A stretch of DNA of 39,483 nucleotides from JBAZZQ01 sp041658725. GTDB lineage: Bacteria > Planctomycetota > Phycisphaerae > JAAYCJ01. Below, one piece after another: positions 1 through 6,565 of the stretch. The translations under genes and the position numbers were made by a program. The notes beneath the pieces were generated by a model. That model worked only from the letters and a program-made list of their open reading frames with translations. It was not told where the DNA came from and searched no databases. Where the stretch lies: assembly GCA_041658725.1 (NCBI GenBank), contig JBAZZQ010000038.1:1-39483 (forward strand), written 5' to 3'. The first letter of the stretch is position 1. Each line of letters begins with the position of its first letter.

Positions 1-2
1 AA

Positions 3-116
3 GCCCGTAGCCGTGAGGCCTTAATCCAAGCCATTGCGGTTGCCTTGGATGCGGTCACCGCTCAGGATGCCCAAGGATGGTTCAAATCGTGTGGATATGT
101 GTACGATAAATGCTGA
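3..116 (+). mobile_element. C-terminal fragment of an IS630-like transposase (cut by window edge)
   Basis: An open frame enters from the left edge and gives 37 residues before TGA at 114-116. It contains ALIQAIAVALDAVTAQDA followed by GWFKSCGY. A run of small hydrophobic residues then Phe-x-x-Cys-Gly-Tyr near the C-terminus is what I know from the end of IS630/DDE-superfamily endonucleases. Only the tail is visible, so activity and full length cannot be judged. It converges on the Fur-family gene with 6 bases between the two stops. The family call rests on memory of the family and is moderate. Confidence 0.55.
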
Positions 117-122
117 AATGCT

Positions 123-593
123 CTAATCCAAAGACCAAGCCGCCAAGGCCGCGGGTTGGGCCTTTGTGGTTTCACAGGCATGACACGTGCCGGAAAAAAT
201 TACTTTTATCGATTGGACGGTAAATCCAGGCAGCACATTTTTCGTATTTAAATTAATTGGTAATTTTACAAAATCGATATCATAAATTTTTCCGCACCTG
301 GTGCATATCGCATGATGGTGCGGATGAATGTTGCCGTCGAACCGCTGGCCGCCTATGCCGGAATCTATCGTTCCCAGTACTCCCAACTCCGCCATAACCT
401 GGAGCGTCTTGTACACGGTCGAAAGAGAAAGCGTGGGGTGTGTTTGCTTTAGGCGATTAAATATATCTTCCACGGAAGGGTGACTATGGCTTGCCATCAA
501 GGCCCGCATGATCGCCAACCGCTGACTTGTGGCTCGGAGTTTGCATGTACGAAGTTGCTCAATCAGCTTGTGTTCTTCATGATATGGCTGCAT
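123..593 (-). CDS. perR: PerR-type Fur family metal-dependent repressor
   Basis: A 156-aa Fur-family regulator expected to repress peroxide-defence or iron genes in the cytoplasm. The start is the ATG at 593, because GGAGGA lies about 10 bases upstream; a longer frame begins at an upstream ATG (653) without that site. The winged-helix part (residues about 20-75) contains STVYKTL. Residues matching the B. subtilis PerR regulatory metal site are all present with a constant offset of one: His38, Asp86, His92, His94 and Asp105. The structural zinc cysteines are Cys97, Cys100, Cys137 and Cys140. Asp105 rather than Glu is the residue associated with peroxide-sensing PerR. It lies downstream of the tRNase Z gene on the same strand. 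Fur or Zur function cannot be excluded without knowing the targets. Confidence 0.85.
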   Translation of the reverse strand: MQPYHEEHKLIEQLRTCKLRATSQRLAIMRALMASHSHPSVEDIFNRLKQTHPTLSLSTVYKTLQVMAELGVLGTIDSGIGGQRFDGNIHPHHHAICTRCGKIYDIDFVKLPINLNTKNVLPGFTVQSIKVIFSGTCHACETTKAQPAALAAWSLD

Positions 594-675
594 GTCGTTT
601 TTTCCTCCATAAAAAAACAATTCGCCAATCTGATAACAATTACATTTTAACATAAATTTTTAATAAAGGAAAGCG

Positions 676-695
676 AATAATCTTTGCTGATTATT
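676..695. promoter_or_regulatory. 7-bp inverted repeat upstream of the PerR-like gene
   Basis: AATAATC and GATTATT form a perfect inverted repeat separated by six bases. It lies about 80 bases upstream of the PerR-like start and overlaps the stop codon of the tRNase Z gene. The AT-rich arms resemble PerR/Fur half sites (ATAAT/ATTAT), but the spacing differs from the canonical PerR box. It may be an autoregulatory operator or simply a weak hairpin. Confidence 0.25.
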
Positions 696-1569
696 GTATG
701 CTATTATTGACGTTATGGGGTCGATTGGTTGGTGTTCGGGCCATGAGGAAGTGGAGACGTTTGAATTTTTCATCACTCAGGCAGGATCGAAGTTCTTGCC
801 GGGCGACGGCGAGTGAGGTTCGCCGGGACAGGTGGACCAAGAGGATAAATTCATTTTCCAGGGTATCTTGAAGTTTTAAAAAATCGTCCAGATGCAGATG
901 ATAACCGGCCACGGCTCGAGTGCGATGATCCTGCTCTACAAAAGTGCATTCCAGAATCAGGACTTTTGCTTTGCGAACCCAATCCAGATTAAAAAAATCA
1001 CCATACGCCGTGTCGCCGCAATAACAGACCAGCGGCACTTCCAGGTTGTAGGTCAATTCCGTACCGCTGCGGCGAATTTCCGCCAGTTTAGGACCTGGTA
1101 TATCCAAAAATTCCGGTTTGAGCTTTTGGCGTATTTCGATAACGGAATAACCCAGGCAGGGTCCGCCGTGAATGGTTTGGAATGTCCGAGCCACCAGTCC
1201 TCGCCGGATCACATATTCTTCATTCGGACTCATGCCGATCAGATGGTAAGGAGTCCGATGACCTTCAACATCGCGCCAGGCATCCATTAGTTTATGAATC
1301 GGCTGAACTAAATCTTTCGGAACGACCAGGTTCCCGTCGGGCATATCCAGGAAATTCCTCTGAGAAAAATAATACGCGATTCCCGCCGCGTGGTCCATGT
1401 GGCCATGCGTCAGAAGCACATTATCGATATTGATAATTTCGCTCGGTGACCGGCCGATGTCAAAACAGACGTTCAATTCCGGCACTCCGATCACGCTCTC
1501 TTCACCGGCCAGGGAATAACCGATAAACGTATAACCACCAACTTGAATTTTATTGACTCTGGCATTCAT
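691..1569 (-). CDS. rnz: Metallo-beta-lactamase-fold tRNase Z, plant TRZ1-like short form
   Basis: A 292-aa zinc hydrolase of the RNase Z group, which removes 3' trailers from tRNA precursors. The metal-binding motif HGHMDH is at residues 55-60. Further ligands are His134, Asp186 (GDT), Glu207 (ECTF, equivalent to ESTF), the His224/His226 pair and His246 in HLSRR (equivalent to HFSARY). The N-terminal FDIGRSP, the IIRR-type strand and the C-terminal motif order resemble Arabidopsis TRZ1 more than E. coli or B. subtilis RNase Z, from memory of those proteins. The start is the ATG at 1569; no strong ribosome-binding site is visible. The gene is divergent from a tRNA-Phe gene that does not encode CCA, the kind of precursor RNase Z matures. 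A related MBL phosphodiesterase is the main alternative. Confidence 0.75.
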   Translation of the reverse strand: MNARVNKIQVGGYTFIGYSLAGEESVIGVPELNVCFDIGRSPSEIINIDNVLLTHGHMDHAAGIAYYFSQRNFLDMPDGNLVVPKDLVQPIHKLMDAWRDVEGHRTPYHLIGMSPNEEYVIRRGLVARTFQTIHGGPCLGYSVIEIRQKLKPEFLDIPGPKLAEIRRSGTELTYNLEVPLVCYCGDTAYGDFFNLDWVRKAKVLILECTFVEQDHRTRAVAGYHLHLDDFLKLQDTLENEFILLVHLSRRTSLAVARQELRSCLSDEKFKRLHFLMARTPTNRPHNVNNSIQ

Positions 1570-1638
1570 GATTCCATTTATACAAAAATACCCGGTTTAC
1601 ACAAACATGATTTTTGGCTTTTTACGGAATACTTTTTG

Positions 1639-1667
1639 TTGACGGGTCATGTAGATTGTTCTATAAT
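1639..1667 (+). promoter_or_regulatory. Sigma70-type promoter of tRNA-Phe
   Basis: TTGACG (1639-1644) and TATAAT (1662-1667) are separated by 17 bases. The -10 ends 12 bases before the first base of the tRNA, so transcription would start at about 1674 with a very short 5' leader. Spacing and consensus are near ideal. Confidence 0.85.
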
Positions 1668-1679
1668 TACTCTTTTATC

Positions 1680-1752
1680 GGGTAGGTAGCTCAGCTGGTA
1701 GAGCAATGGACTGAAAATCCATGTGTCGGCGGTTCAACTCCGCCCCTGCCCA
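1680..1752 (+). tRNA. tRNA-Phe (GAA)
   Basis: A full cloverleaf can be folded by hand. The acceptor stem pairs 1680-1686 with 1745-1751 (seven pairs, one G-U). The D arm is at 1689-1704. The anticodon stem is 1706-1710 with 1718-1722 and anticodon GAA at 1713-1715. The T arm is 1728-1732 with 1740-1744 around TTCAACT. The discriminator is A1752. CCA is not encoded. The 3' end is duplicated at 6365-6395, marking it as an integration target; the gene itself stays intact. Confidence 0.95.
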
Positions 1753-1756
1753 TTAC
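1726..1756 (+). other. att-like direct repeat, copy 1 (3' end of tRNA-Phe)
   Basis: These 31 bases, from the variable loop and T arm through the acceptor stem and four bases past the tRNA, recur at 6365-6395. There is a single mismatch (1729 G versus 6368 A), and 27 consecutive bases (1730-1756) are identical. Repeat of a tRNA 3' end in direct orientation is the usual footprint of tyrosine-recombinase integration. Confidence 0.8.
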
Positions 1757-1811
1757 TGATTACCCGCTGAAGAAAAAAGAAGCCTCTCGAAAGAAAAAAG
1801 GTGTTTTAACA

Positions 1812-4800
1812 ATGACCATGACCGCACCCCCGGGAATTCTTCAACTCGTCGAGCATTTCGATCAGCAACGCGAGTCGTATCGCTCCTCGCAATATAACGA
1901 GGCCCAGCTTCGGCAGGAATTCATCAATCCGATGTTCGACGCCCTCGGCTGGGACATGGACAACCGCCAGGGTTACGCCGAGGCCTACAAGGACGTCATC
2001 CACGAAGACGCCATCAAGATCGGCGGAGCCACCAAGGCGCCCGATTACTGCTTCCGCGTCGGTGGCACGCGAAAATTTTTCCTCGAAGCCAAGAAACCGG
2101 CGGTGAACATTCGGGAAGATAACGACCCCAGCTTCCAATTGCGGCGATATGCCTGGTCGGCCAAACTGCCGCTGTCGATCCTGACCAATTTCGAATATTT
2201 CGCGGTTTACGATTGCCGAATCCGGCCCGGAAAAGACGACAAATCGTCCGAAGGCCGCATTCTCGCGCTAAAGTACACCGATTACCTGGAGCGCTGGGAC
2301 CAAATCGCCTCCCGCTTCAGCCGCGACGCCGTTCTCAAGGGTTCCTTCGATAAATTCGCCGAGCAAACCAAGACCAAACGCGGCACAGCCGAAGTCGATG
2401 CGGCTTTTTTAAAGGATATCGAATCCTGGCGCGACGTGCTGGCTCGGAATATCGCCCTGCGAAATCCGAACCTGTCCACGCGGCAGCTCAACTTCGCCGT
2501 CCAGCGGATTATCGACCGCGTCATCTTCCTTCGCATCGGCGAGGACCGGGGAATCGAATCGTACGGACAACTCCAAGCCCTCTTGAACGGCTCCGAAGTT
2601 TATCCCCGAATGACCCAGCTCTTTCATCGAGCCGACGAACGCTACAATTCCGGCCTCTTCCACTTTTCCCCGGAAAAGGACCGCCACGAAACCCCCGACG
2701 AACTAACCTTGAGTTTGATTATCGACGACAAAATCCTAAAGGACATCCTCCGCGCCCTGTATTACCCCGAAAGCCCGTATGAATTTTCCGTCCTGCCCGC
2801 CGATATCCTCGGCCAGGTCTACGAACAATTTCTCGGAAAAGTGATTCGCCTGACGGATGGCCATCAAGCAAAGGTGGAAGACAAACCGGAGGTGAAAAAG
2901 GCCGGCGGCGTTTATTACACCCCGACATATATTGTCGAATATATCGTCAAAAACACCGTCGGGAAATTGCTGGAGGGAAAAACTCCGAAGCAAGCCTTGA
3001 AATTGCGGATTCTCGATCCTGCCTGCGGGTCCGGTTCATTTCTGATCGGTGCGTATCAATATCTTTTAAACTGGTATCGGGACTGGTACTTTACGGATGG
3101 AGTGGAAAAATGGTCGAAGGGTAAATCGCCGGTGCTTTATCAGGGGCATGGCGGCGAGTGGCGATTAACGACAACCGAGCGTAAGCGGATTTTGCTGAAT
3201 AATATTTTTGGGGTCGATATCGATACGCAGGCGGTGGAAGTAACAAAGCTTTCGCTGCTGCTGAAGGTTTTGGAAGGCGAATCGCAGCAGACGATTATGA
3301 ATCAGCTACGATTTTTCCATGAACGCGCCCTGCCGGACTTGGGGAATAATATCAAATGCGGAAATTCCCTCATCGGACCCGACTTTAACCAAGGGCAGCA
3401 GATGACACTTTTCGACGAGGAAGAACTCTACCGAATCAACGCCTTTGACTGGAACAAGGAATTCGCCCCCATTATGAAAGACGGGGGCTTTGACGCCGTT
3501 ATCGGAAATCCGCCTTATATTCGTATCCAAATGATGAAAGAATGGGCACCAGTCGAAGTGGAATTCTATAAAAAGCAATACTCAGCCGCCGCTAAAGGGA
3601 ATTATGATATTTATGTGGTTTTTGTTGAAAAAGGGCTGAGCCTTTTAAGCAAAACAGGCAGGTTGGGACTTATTTTGCCTCATAAGTTTTTTAATTCGCA
3701 GTATGGTGAGCCATTAAGAGAGATTGTAGCAAAAGGGAATCATTTGGATGAAATCGTGCATTTTGGACACCAGCAGGTATTTGTTGGGGCAACAACCTAT
3801 ACCTGTCTTTTATTCCTGAACAAAGAAGGAACAAACCAATGTAAATTTGTAAAAGTAGATGACTTGGATTCTTGGGCCACGGCGAAGCAGGGCATCGAGG
3901 GCTTGATCCAAGCTTCAAGTGTGGGCTCCGCTGAATGGAATTTTACGGCGGGGCCTCATTCCGCTCTTGTGTCAAGATTGTCCAAGATATCGACAAAGCT
4001 GGGAGAGGTTGCGGATATTTTCGTCGGCCTGCAAACCAGCGCGGATGACGTTTTTATCATGGATTTACGTGAAGAGACGCCGAAAACCTTGAAGCTCTAT
4101 TCAAAATCCCTGGAAACGGAATGGGTTTTTGAAAATGAGCTTCTTTTTCCCTTGGTTAGCGGAACCGACGTGAACCGTTATGTGGCATTGCCGGAGCGGC
4201 AATATATCCTTTTCCCCTATAAAGTCAACGACGAATTCGTTGAGTTGATAGATTTCAACACGATCTCAAAGGTCTCTCCACAGACCGCAGCTTATTTGAT
4301 AAAAAACAAGAAAACATTGGAAGATCGCGAGAGGTCAAAAGCAAAAGGCCCTCGATGGTACGGATATATTTACTTGAAAAACATGAGGCGACAAGCCATT
4401 GAGAAAATTTGTGTACCTCGTCTTGTTGAAACATTATGTGCGGCATTGGATGAGAAAGGAAACCATTTTTTAGATAATGTGGATGTAGGCGGAATTACAT
4501 TGAAAGCTGAATATGAACAACACGGATTGAAATACCTTCTTGGTTTGCTGAATTCAAAATTATTACGATGGTATTTTCCCTTTGTCAGTGCTCCTTTCCG
4601 TGGGGGGTGGTGGTCGGCTAATAAGCAATTTCTGTCTCAACTTCCCATACGCACAATCAAATTTTCTGATTCTGTGGATAATTCACATCATAATCGCATA
4701 ACAGAATGGGTGGAAAGAATGTTGCTGCTTAATAAGCGATTAGCAGATGCTAAAACAGACCAAGAAAAAACCGTTCTCCAACGTCAGATCGAGACGACGG

Positions 4801-4886
4801 ACCGGGAGATTGATCAATTGGTCTATGAGTTGTACGGGTTGACGGAAGAAGAAGTTAAGATTGTGGAAGGTGTTAGCAATGCGTGA
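1812..4886 (+). CDS. Type IIG (Eco57I-like) restriction endonuclease-methyltransferase fusion
   Basis: A 1024-aa single-chain enzyme expected to recognise a specific DNA site, methylate adenine using S-adenosylmethionine, and cut unmodified DNA. The N-terminal nuclease has a PD-(D/E)xK signature: Pro77-Asp78, then Glu92-x-Lys94 in LEAKK. The methyltransferase domain has motif I DPACGSGSF from Asp402 and motif IV NPPY at 566-569. A TaqI/Eco57I-type specificity region follows, ending in a helical tail near the C-terminus (DREIDQLVYELYGL). The ATG at 1812 starts MTMTAPPG, 60 bases after the tRNA. Base composition falls after about 3590: for example 37 of 60 G+C at 2461-2520 against 20 of 60 at 4501-4560, which suggests a swapped target-recognition domain. 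A BREX or DISARM methylase is less likely because the nuclease domain is fused and no partner genes are present. Confidence 0.88.
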   Translation: MTMTAPPGILQLVEHFDQQRESYRSSQYNEAQLRQEFINPMFDALGWDMDNRQGYAEAYKDVIHEDAIKIGGATKAPDYCFRVGGTRKFFLEAKKPAVNIREDNDPSFQLRRYAWSAKLPLSILTNFEYFAVYDCRIRPGKDDKSSEGRILALKYTDYLERWDQIASRFSRDAVLKGSFDKFAEQTKTKRGTAEVDAAFLKDIESWRDVLARNIALRNPNLSTRQLNFAVQRIIDRVIFLRIGEDRGIESYGQLQALLNGSEVYPRMTQLFHRADERYNSGLFHFSPEKDRHETPDELTLSLIIDDKILKDILRALYYPESPYEFSVLPADILGQVYEQFLGKVIRLTDGHQAKVEDKPEVKKAGGVYYTPTYIVEYIVKNTVGKLLEGKTPKQALKLRILDPACGSGSFLIGAYQYLLNWYRDWYFTDGVEKWSKGKSPVLYQGHGGEWRLTTTERKRILLNNIFGVDIDTQAVEVTKLSLLLKVLEGESQQTIMNQLRFFHERALPDLGNNIKCGNSLIGPDFNQGQQMTLFDEEELYRINAFDWNKEFAPIMKDGGFDAVIGNPPYIRIQMMKEWAPVEVEFYKKQYSAAAKGNYDIYVVFVEKGLSLLSKTGRLGLILPHKFFNSQYGEPLREIVAKGNHLDEIVHFGHQQVFVGATTYTCLLFLNKEGTNQCKFVKVDDLDSWATAKQGIEGLIQASSVGSAEWNFTAGPHSALVSRLSKISTKLGEVADIFVGLQTSADDVFIMDLREETPKTLKLYSKSLETEWVFENELLFPLVSGTDVNRYVALPERQYILFPYKVNDEFVELIDFNTISKVSPQTAAYLIKNKKTLEDRERSKAKGPRWYGYIYLKNMRRQAIEKICVPRLVETLCAALDEKGNHFLDNVDVGGITLKAEYEQHGLKYLLGLLNSKLLRWYFPFVSAPFRGGWWSANKQFLSQLPIRTIKFSDSVDNSHHNRITEWVERMLLLNKRLADAKTDQEKTVLQRQIETTDREIDQLVYELYGLTEEEVKIVEGVSNA

Positions 4887-4895
4887 AGCCGGGTA

Positions 4896-4911
4896 GGGTT
4901 TTCTTAAACCC
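4896..4911. terminator. GGGTTT-TCTT-AAACCC hairpin between convergent genes
   Basis: A 6-bp stem with a TCTT loop sits 9 bases after the restriction-modification stop and 13 bases before the HEPN stop. It could serve both converging transcripts. It is also one of three copies of a dispersed hairpin (others at 5998-6019 and 14891-14906), so its terminator role is uncertain. Confidence 0.45.
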
Positions 4912-4924
4912 ACCATCCGGTTTG

Positions 4925-5617
4925 TCATATATTGTCCTCGACCACTAGGTCCTCGGGCAAAGGCCTTCCCTCCTGAAAACGCTCAGATTTTGCCTGCTCT
5001 GCGCTAACACCCTTCTGTAGATAGAAGACAAGAGCATCAGCATTACCCGGCTCGCCACGGGAGTACTGATAGCCTACTTCTGAATTCCAATAGTGCCCCT
5101 CAAGCCGATTGAGTGCCGTACGAATGGCTACGAGTGCCGCCTCGACATCTGCACGGCTAATGCCTGGAAGTGGATCCTTGGCCGTTGCGAGGGCCAAGTC
5201 GAGATCATGGTGCGCCAGGCGGCGATTCCGCCAGTCGAGAGCACTCTTGCAGGCGCCATTAGCGGCATCCACCAGCGTCTTGACCTCAGCCGCCAGTTCC
5301 GGGTCAGGCACCAGTTGCACGAGACAATGAAGCGTGAGGTTCGACTTGCCATAGGATTTAACAGGGGCGGTCAACCTTGTCAAATGGAGAAGAACGTCCT
5401 CAAAGAATATATCTTGCACAATGCGAAAGAAGAACCCGGCCGCCTCATTTAAAAGATCGATTCGTTTCTCCGACTGGGCAAACAACTGCCGATACTGACT
5501 CCACTTGAAGTGCAGCCAGGTAACATCGTTGGTGAGAGCGTTGTAGACGGAGCCAAGTTTCGGCCCCATCGCTCTAATGTGTTCCTCTCGGACCTGCTCC
5601 GCTGCCTTGTAAGCCAT
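4925..5617 (-). CDS. AbiU2-like HEPN-domain protein, probable abortive-infection RNase
   Basis: A 230-aa all-helical protein. The start is the ATG at 5617, because GGAG lies six bases upstream; a longer frame uses TTG at 5647 without a site. The N-terminal half contains the helix pair around LLNEAAGFFFRIVQDIFF and the following LTRLTAPVKSYGKSNLTL. This resembles the AbiU2 HEPN family as I know it (LL-N, then isrLtD and NLtl). The HEPN signature R-N-x4-H is RNRRLAH at residues 130-136, followed by His137-Asp138. HEPN proteins of this kind are metal-independent RNases linked to phage abortive infection. The gene converges on the restriction-modification gene inside the tRNA-anchored island, which supports a defence role. 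No antitoxin directly abuts it. Family call fairly confident; activity inferred. Confidence 0.72.
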   Translation of the reverse strand: MAYKAAEQVREEHIRAMGPKLGSVYNALTNDVTWLHFKWSQYRQLFAQSEKRIDLLNEAAGFFFRIVQDIFFEDVLLHLTRLTAPVKSYGKSNLTLHCLVQLVPDPELAAEVKTLVDAANGACKSALDWRNRRLAHHDLDLALATAKDPLPGISRADVEAALVAIRTALNRLEGHYWNSEVGYQYSRGEPGNADALVFYLQKGVSAEQAKSERFQEGRPLPEDLVVEDNI

Positions 5618-5675
5618 GTTTACTCCGCGAATAAAACTTTTTTCCAACTAAAAAGCTGGGTAGCCGGGTAGTCGT

Positions 5676-5743
5676 GTAGGGTGCGTCTGGACGCACCTTT
5701 CCCTTCTGGCGATATGAAGATGGTGCGTCCAGACGCACCCTAC
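5676..5743. repeat. Twin-hairpin palindromic repeat with 22-bp perfect arms
   Basis: The arms 5676-5697 and 5722-5743 are perfect reverse complements around a 24-base spacer. Each arm is itself a hairpin (GGTGCGTC-TG-GACGCACC in the left arm). It ends one base before the stop codon of the 53-aa gene at 5745, so it could terminate that transcript. This architecture is typical of REP/BIME-like extragenic palindromes. Confidence 0.85.
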
Positions 5744-5744
5744 T

Positions 5745-5906
5745 TTATCCCAGATGAGCCTTGTGTTTGGAGTTTTTTTTTATTCCCGTCTTGGCGGCCT
5801 GCTTTAAATATTCTTTTTGTTCTTCAAAGGTCATATCTTTAAGCTTTTTGCTCAGCCGGTCTCTGATTTTTCGCATAATGGCAACCGCATTGTCTTTACT
5901 TTTCAT
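5745..5906 (-). CDS. 53-aa charged protein, antitoxin-like
   Basis: A short frame starting MKSKDNAVAIMRKIRDRLSK and continuing through KDMTFEEQKEYLKQAA. The ATG at 5906 has GGGAGG five bases upstream, which is strong support for translation; an ATG at 5910 in another frame stops after four codons. Small proteins with the pattern MKSK-x-M-R-x-IRD-x-DMTFEEQ-xY are, from memory, widespread and often lie beside PIN or other toxin-like genes. No toxin is visible next to it here: the upstream region to 6290 holds repeats and a transposase remnant. It may be an orphan antitoxin in the island. Function unproven. Confidence 0.6.
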   Translation of the reverse strand: MKSKDNAVAIMRKIRDRLSKKLKDMTFEEQKEYLKQAAKTGIKKNSKHKAHLG

Positions 5907-5997
5907 CCATGCCTCCCAAAAATATTTTGGTTACTTTATTATATCCGTAATGGATGTCTTTTAAAATCTTATTACCGCCAAAAGAAAAAGTTTGTAG

Positions 5998-6019
5998 GTT
6001 GGATTTTCTTAAATCCAAC
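5998..6019. repeat. TCTT-loop hairpin repeat, copy 2
   Basis: GTTGGATTT and AAATCCAAC form a perfect 9-bp stem around a TCTT loop. Compared with the copy at 4896-4911, the stem has changed from GGGTTT/AAACCC to GGATTT/AAATCC on both sides, so pairing is kept. Confidence 0.7.
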
Positions 6020-6043
6020 ATTTTCGATTAACGGATACCGCTT

Positions 6044-6103
6044 GGCGGGTAAAAAAATATTTTCTTTCCAAAATTTGCTTTTCCCCAAAAATGTGTTATG
6101 TTT
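6044..6103. repeat. 60-base dispersed repeat, copy 1
   Basis: This stretch, containing AAAATTTGCTTTT then CCCAAAAATGTGTTATGTTT, matches the reverse complement of 25132-25190 almost base for base. The few differences lie mainly in its first half. Reading frames crossing it give the peptide NVLCL in both places, but no ribosome-binding site or conserved frame suggests a gene. It is probably a MITE or intergenic repeat fragment. A GGGCAC/GTGCCC palindrome follows at about 6111-6131. Confidence 0.75.
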
Positions 6104-6290
6104 AATTGTAGGGGCACGGCTTGCTGTGCCCTCTTTCGAGCCGCCCCGGCCGCGTATTCTATTAAATCCTATCATTTCAAGAAAAGGGCATTAAAAATGA
6201 CGCAAGCCTTCAGGTTTTTTTCATTCTTAAGCTGCACGCTGTTTGCTGTACGCTGCCGGCTGAATGGACAAAACGAACAGAAACCAAAAT

Positions 6291-6371
6291 TGCACCATTT
6301 TTGCACTTTTGGACGAATCCGTATTAGTTCGCACACCATCCACGGTATATCGCTTGCTCAATTATCGACGG
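6291..6371 (+). pseudogene. IS3-family transposase remnant at the island's right boundary
   Basis: The + strand frame through this stretch reads ALLDESVLVRTPSTVYRLLN. This resembles the segment just before the catalytic core of IS3-type OrfB transposases (a DE-x-V, then PS-x-TVYR-x-L pattern). No start, catalytic core or flanking IS ends are visible, and the frame runs directly into the duplicated tRNA 3' end at 6365. It is most likely a debris fragment trapped at the boundary. A chance resemblance over about 20 residues remains possible. Confidence 0.4.
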
Positions 6372-6395
6372 TTCAACTCCGCCCCTGCCCATTAC
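6365..6395 (+). other. att-like direct repeat, copy 2 (displaced tRNA-Phe 3' end)
   Basis: Thirty of 31 bases match 1726-1756, in the same orientation. It contains the TTCAACT loop and acceptor 3' strand but no 5' half, so it is not a tRNA gene. It marks the distal end of the island and would have been the original tRNA 3' end or the element's own copy. Confidence 0.8.
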
Positions 6396-6444
6396 CTAAA
6401 TGTCTTTTTCTCCGCGTCATCCGTATAATTCGTAATATCAAATG

Positions 6445-6470
6445 CCCGCTCCCTTACGGTCGGGTCTCTT
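6445..6470. repeat. CTCCCTTACGGTC repeat, copy 1
   Basis: A 26-base dispersed repeat whose core is GCTCCCTTACGGTCG, followed by GTCTCTT. Other copies are at 17238-17263 and 27276-27301. This copy is intergenic, upstream of hisI. Confidence 0.7.
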
Positions 6471-6565
6471 TTTTCCCGCTTGTCTTTGGCTTGAGAATTT
6501 CGTAACATTGGGAAGCATTCGGCGGACAGCTTACAGCAAACAGCTTGACGAAGGAGGAAAATATC

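Larger units (their letters stand above)
1753..6395. mobile_element. Small tRNA-Phe-integrated genomic island carrying defence genes
   Basis: The segment lies between the tRNA 3' end and its 31-bp direct repeat; the offset between the copies is 4639 bases. It contains a type IIG-like restriction-modification gene, an AbiU2-like HEPN gene, a 53-aa antitoxin-like gene, several palindromic repeats and an IS3-like transposase remnant. No integrase, excisionase or replication gene is visible. It may therefore be a decayed island or one mobilised in trans. The genes on either side (tRNase Z on the left, hisI on the right) are ordinary chromosomal genes. The boundary call is strong; the mechanism is inferred. 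Confidence 0.75.

Noticed and set aside
5972..6175. 67-aa open frame on the minus strand next to the 53-aa gene, as its toxin partner
   Set aside because: It is composed of the 60-base repeat and the TCTT hairpin and has no recognisable fold.
6369..6395. A second tRNA-Phe gene
   Set aside because: Only the T arm and 3' acceptor strand are present; there is no 5' half or anticodon arm. It is the att-like duplicate.
6098..6505. 135-aa open frame on the + strand
   Set aside because: It runs through a repeat, the IS3 remnant and the tRNA duplicate, has no ribosome-binding site and no coherent composition.
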